Positions 38,620-51,734 of a stretch of 64,000 nucleotides of DNA are shown in pieces (position 1 is the stretch's first letter; each line of letters begins with the position of its first letter). Below the pieces are notes generated by a model that did not search any database, was not told the origin of the DNA, and saw nothing but the letters and a program-made list of their open reading frames with translations. The position numbers and the translations under genes are program-made. Source of the DNA: Stramonita haemastoma (taxonomy: Eukaryota; Mollusca; Gastropoda; Neogastropoda; Muricidae); NCBI GenBank assembly GCA_030674155.1, contig CM060324.1, positions 58,488,330 through 58,552,329 of the forward strand. Reading direction: 5' to 3'.

Positions 38620-40421
38620 ATCATCAACAGGAAGGGCAGTAACAACTCAAGGGCAGTAACTCGCAAAAATTAACAAACAAAAAATATTTCATGTTTCACT
38701 ACAATTTTTTTCTCTATAATTGTTTTTGGCTTCCACAAAGCAAAACACCAAAGAAGGAATGACTTTAATTAGAAAACACATAAAAAACTGATGCCTGATA
38801 TATGTCCCAAGAAATTGCTTGTAAACAATAATCCCACAGCAAGAATCTTGATATCCAAAATCATCCACTTCCAGTGTGCTTTTTTCTTGAGCATGCACAC
38901 ACATATGCATGTGTGTGTGTGTGTGTGTGTGTTTGTATGTATGTATGTATGCCTTTAACAGCAGACTCCTTGCCCATTTTATCTCTACACAGGATGCCAA
39001 GCGACCCACAACATCCATTCTCCTCTCTACTCAACTTGACAAAACCAAGTTCAACACAGTGCACATCCACTTCTAGCTTTTCCATAGATTTTATTGTATA
39101 TACCTCATAAATTTTCCCTGTCGCACCCCATTCACACAAGTCCCAGTCTGGGCAGTGAGCACACTCCCTCCCTTTCAGAGCCAGGCTTTCCACGCCAGCA
39201 GCACACACCCGCACACTGAACACCACCACACACGCTGTCGTCTTCTGTACAAATATCTGCAAAATATACTGGACTAAAATTTTTTTTTTTTTTTTAGTAA
39301 CCAAAACAAAAAAAAATGTCATCTGTTTCTCCCATTACCACTTTAATTTTTCCTGGTTTATTTGACATTGGCACACTGAAGTCCACCACTCTCTTCATGG
39401 TAACCATTTCAATGCTGTCAGAAAAACGACCTGCCTCCACACTGTCTTGACGTGAAATCGCTCACCGCTCAATCAAAACAGGAAACCCTGATTCCCTCCA
39501 GGAGCCGTGCAGTGCCGGCTTCGCACAAGAGGGTTTTCACATCAGCAATCAATCCACCAGTCAACCGCCACAGTACAAAAGGGTTCAAAACATAAAAAAG
39601 AAAAGAAATCATTCAACTATTTCAAATGCTTAGGCAAAATGACTCAAACAGGTTTAAAAAGAGCTAAATGATTTTCTTCATATTATTTCTTTTTTTTTTT
39701 TTCTTAGCAGGGAGAGGGGGGACTTTAAAATCATGTACAGCTCCCAGCTGGCTGACACCTCTGTGGAGGAGGAAGGAAGGAAGGAAGGCCTGTTGCAGAC
39801 AGGCAGCTGTACACTCCTCGCTGCAGGGAGAATGCTGTTCGTCTGGGTAGATAGGACAGGAGAGGGAGACACAACTCACACTCCACAGGGACATGTTACG
39901 CTGTTTGGAGAGAGTTCATCATGCACACAAACTACTAGATGCACACTCCCCAGTACATACGCTAGCCACTCGTCTGCTTCAAAGTTGTTCCGTCCTCACA
40001 GAATCCCTCCTGTGTGTCGAGACACGGGTCACACACCAGGACAGGGGTGTGCATGCGCTGCCATGGCCTGGAGTGCGGTGGAATGTTCAGAAACATGATC
40101 TTGTGGTCAGACCTGCTGCATACAGCAGCTGACACCTGGCAGTAGACCGATGTTTGAGGCAGCGGTGGAAGCAAACGCCCTACGGAACACGAAAAACACA
40201 GAGAAATGCAGTCTCCCTCGGCATCACCAACACTGCTCCAACGGGGTGATTGCCATGTTGCGCGCACACACACAGAGACACACACACACGTACACACAGA
40301 CAGACAGACATGCCTCTGCTGACTTTAGTCTCCAGTATGGCATCAGTCCTGCAGCGGATCCTGCAGGACCCATTCAGGGGTGAATGAATGAACGATGAAT
40401 AACACCAGTGACTTCAATGGG
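38620..40421 (-). other. Probable PPP4R3 3' untranslated region and downstream flank
   Basis: No further coding is seen. One candidate AATAAA on the minus strand lies at 39090-39095. Contains short GT and CA runs and A/T homopolymers. The end of the transcript is not fixed. Confidence 0.4.
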
Positions 40422-40535
40422 TTAGGATCCTATCCTGGGTCGCTTTGGCGACGGCCCTATGACGTCCTCATCTTCCTCCTCCTCCTCCTCTTCAGAGTCT
40501 TCGTCTGGGTAGTCCACCAGACCCACCAGTCCAGG
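40422..40535 (-). CDS. PPP4R3: PPP4R3 terminal exon
   Basis: 37 codons plus [38 protein letters not shown]. Acceptor GTGTGTTTCAG/CCTGG. The short basic KRPRI is a plausible nuclear localisation signal, as in orthologues. Confidence 0.96.
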   Translation of the reverse strand, partial: PGLVGLVDYPDEDSEEEEEEEDEDVIGPSPKRPRIGS

Positions 40536-43534
40536 CTGAAACACACCACCATAGGTAACCACCCTGAAATACATAACCACCCTGAAATATACACCACGCA
40601 GATAACTACCCTGAAATATACACCACACATAACCACCCTGAAATGTACACCACGCAGATAACCACCCTAAAATATACACCACACATAACCACCCTGAAAT
40701 ATACACCACACAGATAACTACCCTGAAATATACACCACACAAATAACTACCCTGTCTTACCTTATATACACTGCACAGGTGACCACCCTGTCTTAACTAA
40801 CATACACCACACACATGGGGACGGGATAGTCTAGTAGAACATTGTGCTCGCAATTTGATGACCCCGAGTTTGATTCCTGCTCGAGGGGATTTTTTCCTCC
40901 TGGAGTTAACATCAGTGCTGACTCCACTCTCCCCAAAAGTCCTTCGGATGAGACTGTAAACCGAGGCCCTTTGGTCAAACACACGCAGAACATCTTGAGC
41001 ACATGTTAAACCCTGTTCCGCTTTTTGTAAGAATAGATCATCATGTGCCAGTGGGAACAGATGGCAAGATTTACAAAACTGCATACACATGGGGATTGGG
41101 TGTAAAAAAGCACATAAGTGCTTATTCCATTATCCTCGATATAAAAGAATAAATAAATATAAAAGAATAAATAAATAAATAAAAATAACATACACCGCAC
41201 ACATGACTACCCTGGCCTAACTAACATACACCACACCAAAACTTAACACACCAAAAAAATCATCTGTACATCACAGTCAGTTTGAACATGCAGGAAAAAA
41301 AATCCCTGAACAGACATCTACCTCCATGACAGCAAATACCCTTCATATTTTTCTTCCCCTGAATTACACTCCCCAAAAAGAAAACAGAAAAACACCACAA
41401 TACAAACTTGCACATTTTTCATACGTCCTATGCTCTGTGTCTATAAAATAAAGGCCACAGATGACATGAACATGGAATCTTATCTTGGCAAAATTGCACA
41501 CAAAGCTGTTCCCCCTGTCACCCACAGTCGACAAGTCCTGTTGCCCCCGACAACCCACCTTCTTTGTGACGGCGTTGGTCTGGTCCACAGGTTTGTGAGG
41601 GGCGCTGACGGCCGACGTCTGAGGCGTGGTCCCCAGGCGCGGCGCGGTGGTGGAGGTGGGGATGGGGGAGTCTGGGGCGGTGGCGGTGGCGGCGCCCAGG
41701 ATGTTGGAGAGGGGGGAGGTGGGGGTGGTGGACTTGAGGTTGATGTTGATGGGCCGGGCTTGTGCACCAGGCGCTGAGGGGCCTCCTTCTGATCCGCCTG
41801 CTCTTTGGCTGAGGATGGTCATGATGCACACACACAACAATAGCAGGGATGAGCAAATATCGTCAGGGTCTTGGGGGGGGGGGGGTCTTTTTCTCCTTCA
41901 CTTTGCACTCCGTGAAGGAGACAGGAATGGACTGAATACAGCTCTTCACTGGTCTGGGGGGGGGGGGGGGGGGGGTCTTTGCACTCAGTAAAAGAGACAG
42001 GAATGGACAGAACATGACAAACAGCTCTTCACTGAGCTAGGGGGAGGGTCTTTGCACTCAGTGAAAGAAACAGAACTTCTATGTGACCAACAGATATATA
42101 ACTAGTGGCCTTCAAAAATTAATCACTTAACTCAACTAACTGATTTTCACCGTTTCTGAAGGCCCCTAATTATGTGCCTGTTGGTGACACAGAAATTTTG
42201 TTCCAGCCAGTTTACTTGTCTTTTCAAATCTTGCTTTTCATTCACCTCTTTAATCATGCGTAACCTTCTCTTTTACCTTTTTTCTTGGGCTTATTCCAAA
42301 ACTTCATCACTTACAATTTTTTTTTTTTTTTCATATTTTTTCTTCTGATTTTTTTTTTTCTATGTCAGCGTAGATCTTTTTCTTCCAATTGTCAGTCCAA
42401 TTTCTTCAAGCAACTTATCAATTTCCACCCTCATCTCGATCAACTGTGAAAAATGGTTGCTTGTTGCAATTTGGCAACTCAGTGTAATAAAAACAATCTG
42501 GATTTTAGATGGAACTTAACAAAAGACCTTTCAGTTTGTAATCTACTCTCTGATCATTCTCTACATCAGCAAAGCCCTACTACACACAGCTGAATCCCCC
42601 CCCCCCCCTCTCCCCCCAGGCCGTTCTTTGTATTTTCTTTATTTTATACCACTTTATGTCACAGCAGATTTCTCTGCGTGAAATTCAGGCTGTTCTACCT
42701 GGGGAGAGCGTCGTCACAAGTACAGCGCCTACCCATTTTTTTCTCTTCTTTTCCCTGCATGCAAGTATTTGTTTTTCTATCAGAGTGGCTTTTTTTCCTA
42801 CAGAATTTTGCCAGGGTCAACCCCCTTGTTGCCGTGGGTTCTTTTACGTGCGCTAAACAGTGATGTGTAACACACGGGACCTCGGTTTATCGTCCCATCT
42901 GAAAGACTAGGTCTTCTCACCTTTCTTCTGCTCCCAGATCTTGTGGATGTTGTCCAGGTCAGCGTCCAGCTTGTGTTTGAGGAGGTCAGACATGGGGGGC
43001 GACCCCTCCCCATCCTCGGGCTCCTCCTCCTCCTCAAACCACAGCTCCTCCTCCTCCTCCAGGCTGCGGATCTCCCGGCGGAACCGGCTGTTGCGCAGGA
43101 ACGAAGCTGCATGCCTGGGGAGACATGGAGACTCTTGTACTACAGGGGTACATACGTTACTGCTGTGTGAAGTTATCCTAGTCTCTTTTTTGTACACTCG
43201 AAGCTGCGTGCCTGGCGAGACATGGGGACTCTTGTACTACAGGGATACATACATCACTGCTGTGTGAATGTATCCTAGTCTCTTTTTTTGTACGCTGGTC
43301 CCATATGTGCATGCAAAGTAAAACACTTTGTGTTCTATTCTCTCAGATTCCAGCGTATGCATACAAGGTAACTTTGCAATTTTCAGAGTATGTACACAAA
43401 AGTAGCTTCATAGTTCTCACCACATATACACAAGCTATAGAACTTTCAACTTAGTAGTTACTCCTTTTTTTTTTCTTCTTCTGTTTTACTGTTAGTTTCA
43501 CATGTGTGTGTGTGTGTGTGTGTGTGTTTTGTGT

Positions 43535-43578
<44 letters not shown>

Positions 43579-43653
43579 ATGTGTAGTGTGAGTGAGAGTG
43601 TGTGTGTGAGAGTGGTGTGTGTGAGAGTGTGTGTGTCTGTGTGTCTGTGTGCA

Positions 43654-43687
<34 letters not shown>

Positions 43688-46600
43688 GCATGCGCGTGCG
43701 CATGTGTTTGTGGGCATGTATGCGTGCTCCATATGTGTGTGTGAGCATGTGCATGTGTGTATACCTATCTATGAACAGTCAGTCAGAAAGACAGGCAGGC
43801 ACACAGACACACACACAAACTGGCTGTCTGCCTACTTACCCCTCCATGTTGACTTTGTCCTTGAGGCGGTCTTGCTGCTGGTCGTAGCGCAGCTTCAGGG
43901 TCTCAAAGGTCTTCACATACTTCACACCCTCCAGCTCCTTCTGGAAGTTCTCCACTACGTGCCGTGCTCAGCACCCTTGATGTCCTCCTGCACACACCAC
44001 ACCACACAATCATGTCCTCCCTAGTCCACAACCACACCACACACAATCATGTCTCCTGCCCACACCCACACAAAGCCTGACAATCATGTCCTCCTGTCCA
44101 CACACACACAAAGCCTGACAATCATGGTCCTCCTGCCCACACCAACACAAAGCCTGACAATCATTGTCCTCTTGTCCCACACCACACACAAGCCTGACAA
44201 TGATGTTCTCTAGCTCACATCACACAAAGTCTCAATGATGTCCTTGCTTTTCACCACTGTCATGCCAGTAGGCATCCATCAGTGTCAGAAGACTATGGAG
44301 TTGCACTTTAGGCTCTAGAGCACAAAGGCTGGGTAAGTAAGTACGGAGGGCAAGCTGTTACCCGTGCAGCAGACCTGTCTTTTCCTGTCTGCATGTTGAT
44401 TTGTTTTCCTATCAAAGTGGCTTTTCTCTACAGAATTTTGCCAGGGGCAACTCTCTTGCTGCTGTGTTTTTCTTCTTCTTATATACACTAAATGTGTGTT
44501 GCACCCAGAACCTGGGTTTATCATCTCATCCAAAAGACTAGCACCCAGACCACCATTCAAGGTCTAGTGGATGGGGAAAGTTTTAGACACAAACAGGGAT
44601 TGAATCACCACACACTTCAAATCCGGACTTTTCTCTTTTTAGGCAGGCGTGTTACTTCTAGAACCCCTATCGACTGAGGTATATAGTACAGTACATAGGT
44701 TCACTGAGGTGTTAAGTTATAAGTCTGTCCCGAGCCATAAGGCTCATCAGGCGGTGCTTATCCCGGTTATCGTGGCTTTTAAGCGACTGAGAGTCATAGA
44801 CTTCCCCTGGATAGGAACGCAGTCTATCGCAGGGTTAACCCCCAACACAAGGTTGGTACCCCTTTTACACCTGGGTGGGGTGAGAAAATAGCCGTTAAAG
44901 TGCCTTTTCCAAGGGCACAACGCCATAGCGGAATAGCTGGGATCGAACCCGCAACCTTTAGGTTACGAGTACAACGCCCTAACCACTAGGCCACAGCGGC
45001 GGCTCACTGAGGTGTACCAGTGTATTATTTCTGACCTTTTTAGGGGGTGGTGGTGGTGCTGTCAGCGCACAACTACAAAGAAAGAATATCTTTTCATTAA
45101 ACACTGAATCTGAAATCAATTATTCCTACTTGAACCATGGAAGAAAGAATGAAGTACAGTAAAATCAAGTCAACATCCTACAACAGGTGCAAACTGGCAG
45201 GAACTTCTTGTTACACTGAAAGACATATCTGTGTTATTTTTATTCTGTGACATATATCTAAACACATTCTGCACAGCATGGGGGAAACTGTATCTCCCAC
45301 TATCACGCCTAAACAATAGATGACAAAATCAACAAAAACCAAAAAAACAAGTCTGTAAAACAAAACCCGACATCGATGACCTCTCATTTCAATGGTGGCT
45401 TAACATATACCCCCCAAATTTATCTGGCTGCAAAAACTGATGTTGACGAATAAATGAATTCAAAATGAAGACCCTGAGGGAACAAATGAACATTATTTCA
45501 AAAAGAGGAGCACTAGTAAACAAGCACTAACCCACAGCAGTCCAAAACACGATCTTTTCACACCTGCCTTTCAGGCAAAGCCCTCTCTTTCCCATTCCTC
45601 CACCAGTCAAGCACACTGCGCTACTCACCACCTTGATGAACTCAAAGAGCTCGATAAGCGCGGAGTTGAGGAGGTTGTATCTGTCCCCGTTGCGCAGGAA
45701 GAGGTTGATGATGGGCTTGAAGAGGTTGTTCTTGATGATGTGGCGGTAGTAGTTCTCCTCCTTCAGACCAATGATCTTCCTCATGAAACGTAAGGCACCT
45801 GAAGCAACACACACAGCAATACAGACATGGGGGAAACTGCATCTCACACTCACTCACTCACTCAGTCCCAAAGACATAGGGGGGACATGAGAGAAGACGC
45901 AACAGAGATCTTTTTCCATGCTTATGAATACTCCCCCCCCCCCCCCCCTCCCAGTTTAGTCCTTTGCATCTTGTGCACATGTTAAAAGCTGTTCCGCTCA
46001 CAGTGTGCAAATCCAGCATCACTCAGTCAAGAGTGCGAAATTTAGTGCACCCCTTCAATTCAATTCAAACATTTTATTATCTCAAAAACAGAGATATTCA
46101 TGTGGGTTACAAGCCGTGCATAAGAAATAAATAGGAAAAATGTTCATCACAGAGGAATTGACACAGAACAGTATGCAACCATTACCTCAGACACACTACA
46201 AGACGATACGTCATGGCAGTGAACACTCATTTTGTGTGAAGTGGCGGCAATCTATGTAAAAAATCATTTGATTTCGTGTGATGGAAGATACTTGGCAGCA
46301 TACCGAAATGACTTGACAACAGTTATTTCAAAGCCTTGTTGCATTTAAATAGCGTTAAAACAATGTATGACGTTGAAATTGCCAGGTAGCCAAGAAGTGC
46401 ATTGGGCAAAACTTAGCACTGCTTGATTCAGTCCGATTGCAATAAATTTTTCCAAAGTTTTTCAAAAATATCCCACAACCCTTCTTACCTCATCATCTCT
46501 GTCACAGTTTAAATCAACCAAATCCAGCCTCTAAAACTCCTCCTCGCTGTCAATATCATGAAAAAACCCCCCCAAAAACCCTTGCAAAATACTTCAACTA

Positions 46601-49600
46601 ATTCGGGCGCAAACACGTGGCCGCCATTTTGCTTTCAGGTGAAAGAGGCTGGTCCGAAAAAAACCCCACCCGACCCTCTAAACCAATCAGAATCCTCGTT
46701 GCGTGCGACTGTGGAACCAACTTCAACCATTTCTGTGGCCCTACAAAGGCCATCACGTTCATTGGGTGACCTTAGATAGCAAAAGTGAGCCTTCAATTAC
46801 GATCACCAACCACATCCCAGTAATATTCGGGAGCCACCAAGCTCAACATTCCCGGTATAATCCAGGAACCGTGCAGCTAGGGTTAACCAAAGCGACTCAC
46901 AGAGAACGAGGAAGGCGTGTGCTTGGATGCCAGCAGCACGAGGACTCGCTTGAGGAGGTCCCTGTGGGTGATGTACTGGCGGATGTGGTAGGTGTGGTGC
47001 TCCACACAGAACGACAGCAGCTCCAGGATCAGGCTCAGCAGCTGGGCCGTCTGGTAGTCGTCTGCAACAACACCACACACACACACCACACACACACGCA
47101 CACACACAACACACACGCAGACACACACACACATGAGTAAAGTTGTTGCTGTGCGCTCCCCGGCTTAACAGCACCCTGAGGGTCACCCAGAATGTGCACT
47201 CTTCGACTCACTCATCCCACACTGTGCGACTGAAATTGCATACTGGATGAAAAGTTTGCCTGTATGACTGTTTTTAAAGTAACTCGCCATACAGGCAGCC
47301 ATACTTCGACCGGAGGATTTTTTCTCTCATAACCTTCTAGCCTGCCCCATTTGCCGTTTGGGATTGGCAGATAAACCATGCCTCTCATGCTGCCATGTGA
47401 TGGGTACCATTCCACAACATTGGTCATGTGTCCTGACTCTGCTCAAGCACTTTATATAGGTAATTACTTCCTTAAATCTTTATACTTAATAAAAATCAGT
47501 TTGTTTACAATCGCTCAAAATTTAATTCACAAGATTGTTGTTTTACTACAGTCACCCTTTTTTTTGAGGGGTGGGGTGGTGTTCCCTGGCAAATGGGGTT
47601 TTCCTCTCAGCCAAAAAAACCAACTGATTTTTTCTGAGCAATTGAAAAAAAAAAAGATGAAGAATATTCAAGAACAATTATCTCAATGCAAATTTTTATA
47701 TACTTGTCCTATAGTTTTAATTTTCAAGTGTTCGATTTACTCTGCATTCCTGATAGCATATTTTTAAAAGATAATCTCAACATTTTGTGATTAAATGGCT
47801 CTCTTTTTCCTGAAAGGATAAAAACAATAGTTTTGCAACATGTTTTAACAGACACTTTCAAAGAGCGTAGATCAAAAGATCTTTCTCTCTTGTTTTAACA
47901 AACATTTTTTTCAAAAAGTGTGTAGATCAAAAGCATCTTTTATCTCTTGTTTTAACAGAATTTTTTTTCAAAGTGTGTAGATCAGAAGCATCTTTCATCT
48001 GCACACAGGATGATCTACAGCAGAAGTCAGTGTTCCCTCACCTCGACTGGGTTTCTCGTCAGCAGTGTTGGCGAAGAGAGGGGCGGTGAGGACATGCATG
48101 CTGTGCTTGTAGAAAAACGTCAGGAACTCCGTTTTCTCCGACTTCTGAAATGTACAGGCGTTATATAGAAATCACTTTGACACATATATTCTCTTAGCAA
48201 ACCAAGAGGGAAGTTTGCTGACTGATTAAACATTTCCTGGTCTCTCTCTCTTTTTTTTTTCAAACTCCCATGAATCAAACTGGCTACAGTAAAATATTAT
48301 CAATAGCAAACCTCCCCATCAAGAAATACAGAAATTTATGCCAGAAAATAAAAATATGACGAAATATATTGTACAGATTCTCATGGAAATCATTTCAATT
48401 TATAGATCTGGATTCAACTTTTCCAGAGCGGACTGTTCGAGAAGCATTTCTACTTTTGGAGTGACAAAACTCTAAATTTTTCCCATACCACTGATATAAA
48501 CCAATCATATATGAATGTATATAATCTCTCTCTATTTTTCTCTATCTATATCAATTATCAAAAACAAATAAGTAAAAACTGCTGCATATAACTGATCCAT
48601 ACACCATAGGCATTAAACTTCATAAGGAAGAGAGTATACAGTTGACTGTTGATGTAATGCTGTTTTCCATGGACCTGGAAAGGAAGAAGAGCATGTTATG
48701 TGGCTGAAGGACTTACACTGGCAGTGGCCAGCATGTTTTCTGGATCCAGCAGCAGACGCAGGATTCCCATCAACTGCATGGCACCCCCAGCTCTGCACAC
48801 AGTCCATGACATGACATAATAATAATAATGTATGGAGTTTATATAGCGCTATATCTTGTAAAGCAAACAAATTGAAACGCTTGCATTCAAATGAGTCGCA
48901 CGCATGCAACCATTCACAAATGAATTAACAAACTATATATTTATACAAATGCAAACACACACATACATGCGCGCCATAACACACAGTGATGGAGATGGAG
49001 AAGGCTGAATGAAAATAGGGACAGATGTGAGGTGTAATGATGGAGGAAGATCCTAGGTAGGAAATGAGTATGTCTTTAGACTGGATTTGAAAGTGTTCAA
49101 TGAAGGGATTTGGCGAAGGGACAGAGGGAGGTCATTCCAGATAGATGGACCTGAAACAGTGAAAGAATGACCGCCGACACGGGACTGTTTGAACCTGGGT
49201 ATTTTTAAGCACATGGTATCTGCAGCAGAACTGAGGGAATGAGGAGTGTACACTAGAAGACAGTCACAGAGAGAGGAAGGTGCAGTCTTGTGTAGACATT
49301 GTAGCAGAGGGTACTGATCTTATTTCACTCTCTGTGCAACAGGTAGCCAGTGAAGAGATCCCAAGAGAGGAGTTAAATATGTTCTGATATCTTCTTTCTG
49401 TGGGCAATACACAACCCTCCACCAATATGCAAGGGCATCACTCTGACTATACCAAAGTGTAGGCTACATCATGGCTGTCAGTTTCCCCCACTTTCAGCTA
49501 CTCTCATAATCTTTTATCCAATCCATCCCATCCCAGCTATTGTTGAACATTATCAGTAGGGGATTTACTAGGCGGTGTCCTTCCCATGTTAGCTCAGAAC

Positions 49601-50471
49601 AGGCACCACTGAACACCAGCAAAGTGACCCAACAGCAGTGAAGGACCCCTCTGAAAATAGGGAAGGTAGAGCCCCTTGAATAGAGAAGTATCTGGGTGGT
49701 GGCTTGAACCCGATCCTGGGCACAATGATCTGCCACCAGGCCCCTTGAGTGGCCGAGGTCTCTGACACCTCAATCCCGAACAAGTGCAGGGGTTATGGAA
49801 CACCTTTACTTAACAGACAATATCTGAGCAGACAATATCTTTACCACAAACAAGTCTTGGCACCGAAACATTGGGTTTTCTCTTCTTGGTCACCTCTAAG
49901 AAGTGCTGATCAAGCAGTTTCTTGCTTGGACTGCTACAATAGGTAAGGATGAGGGGCAAAAGGAAAAGAGGCAGACCCCCAACATCCTTCACTGCCAACA
50001 TCACTGAGATCAGTGGTCTGGGAGGGCTACTACAGGAGATGGTAGAACTCAGCAGAGACAAGGAAAGATGGCAAACTCTGCTGGCATTGCATGGAGCTCC
50101 TACATACAACAGCAGTGATGGAGACACATTTTCTTTTTATTTATTTATTTATTTTTTTATTGCTACAGGATCAATCCAGGGCAGGACTAGGGACCAGATC
50201 CAGTGGCATAGCACCATTTTTTACAGCACAGGCACCAACATAAACTGCAACAGACGACAGGACAGGAGCCACAGACCAGGCTCAGCACTAAAGCCGGGCT
50301 TCTGGGTGGGGGTCTCCAGGCAATGCAACACAGGTGGACCTCTACACACTCTGCATTCTGGATGTGATGTGCCACCCAGTGTGTTCAGGTTCATGCTGAG
50401 AGCAGAATTTTCCCCATGAGGCAACAAGGAAATTGTGGTCATAAGAAGAACAAGGGAGGGAGGGAGGGAGG

Positions 50472-50537
<66 letters not shown>

Positions 50538-51652
50538 AGAGAGGAGGAAGAGAGACAGAAGACAGAGACACACACAAAAAATACCTGGATCAGAATCGTT
50601 GACCATCTGCTCAATGACTAGATTGATCAGGAGGTCATCCTGTAAAACACAAGCAAAAACTTCACCGTACGATAAAAATACAACAAACCTGTCGTCAACA
50701 ACAACAACAAAACCCCTTAAGAAACCAACAACAATTCTGGAAAAGTACCACACAAAAAAACTAAAACTATAAAACAAGTATCAGGAACGAGATTTACATC
50801 CTACAAAGTAAAACATAGACTCATGTTTGTCTGGATTTTTTCCTTGTGTTTCCTTTGTTGGCATTCTTACTAGAGATTTACAGACCTGCCTACTGCAGCA
50901 AATGAAAAATAGTATTTGGACAGGCTAAAATAGTATTTAGATAGCAAAAATAGTATTAGGAAATTCATATTTTTGTATTAAGGGTAAACAAATCGTAAAA
51001 ATATGATAAAATCGTACAGGTAGGCAGGTCTGGATTTATCATTTTCAAGTCCAATGATGTACATGTATACCTTCTCTACACCTAGTACACCTTAAACCAA
51101 GAGCAAAAGGAACTTAACCATCCCAAAGCTTCTGGTATAGCACAGAATGGCTTAAATCCAATGCCAGGAAAGCCTGTATCTCATATGCTGGACTCTTTTA
51201 CTCACTATATATCGGCTGATTTTTACTATGCGTATCTCTGTATACTGGCTGTTTGTATTCATCAGTAAAACTTTATAACTAAAAAGGTATGGAACACAAG
51301 TACATGTAATGTTCTGGGTTTATTGTTGACATGTGTGTGGGAGGTCAAAGTCAACAGACAGCTGCTGGAATTTTGTTAAAAGTCGGCCATCATTGAGCTA
51401 AAAAAAAATCCGAAAGGTCAAATCCTGCGATTGCAGTGGACCGTAGGGCGTGAGTTAAGTTTAGGTCCAGATGGAAATTATGAAGGTAGATTCCCTCTAA
51501 ATTGTACGGGACACTGGCTGAATAGAAAGAGAACAGAAGTGTGCACAAGTGTGAGTGTGTGTGTTTTTGTGTGTGTGAGTGAGAGAGTGTGTGTGTGAAT
51601 GTGTGTGCGAGTGTGTGAATACAAAACCAGTGTAGCCTGTGTACAGTGTGTA

Positions 51653-51734
<82 letters not shown>

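Noticed and set aside
41626..41991. A Gly-rich plus-strand frame
   Set aside because: Antisense shadow of the PPP4R3 Pro/Ser/Thr-rich exon.
42941..43267. Ser-rich plus-strand frame
   Set aside because: Antisense to the acidic PPP4R3 exon.
44925..45003. Genuine tRNA-Thr gene
   Set aside because: The tRNA-like part continues into a 240-bp body and lacks a terminator after the 3' end; it is a SINE head.
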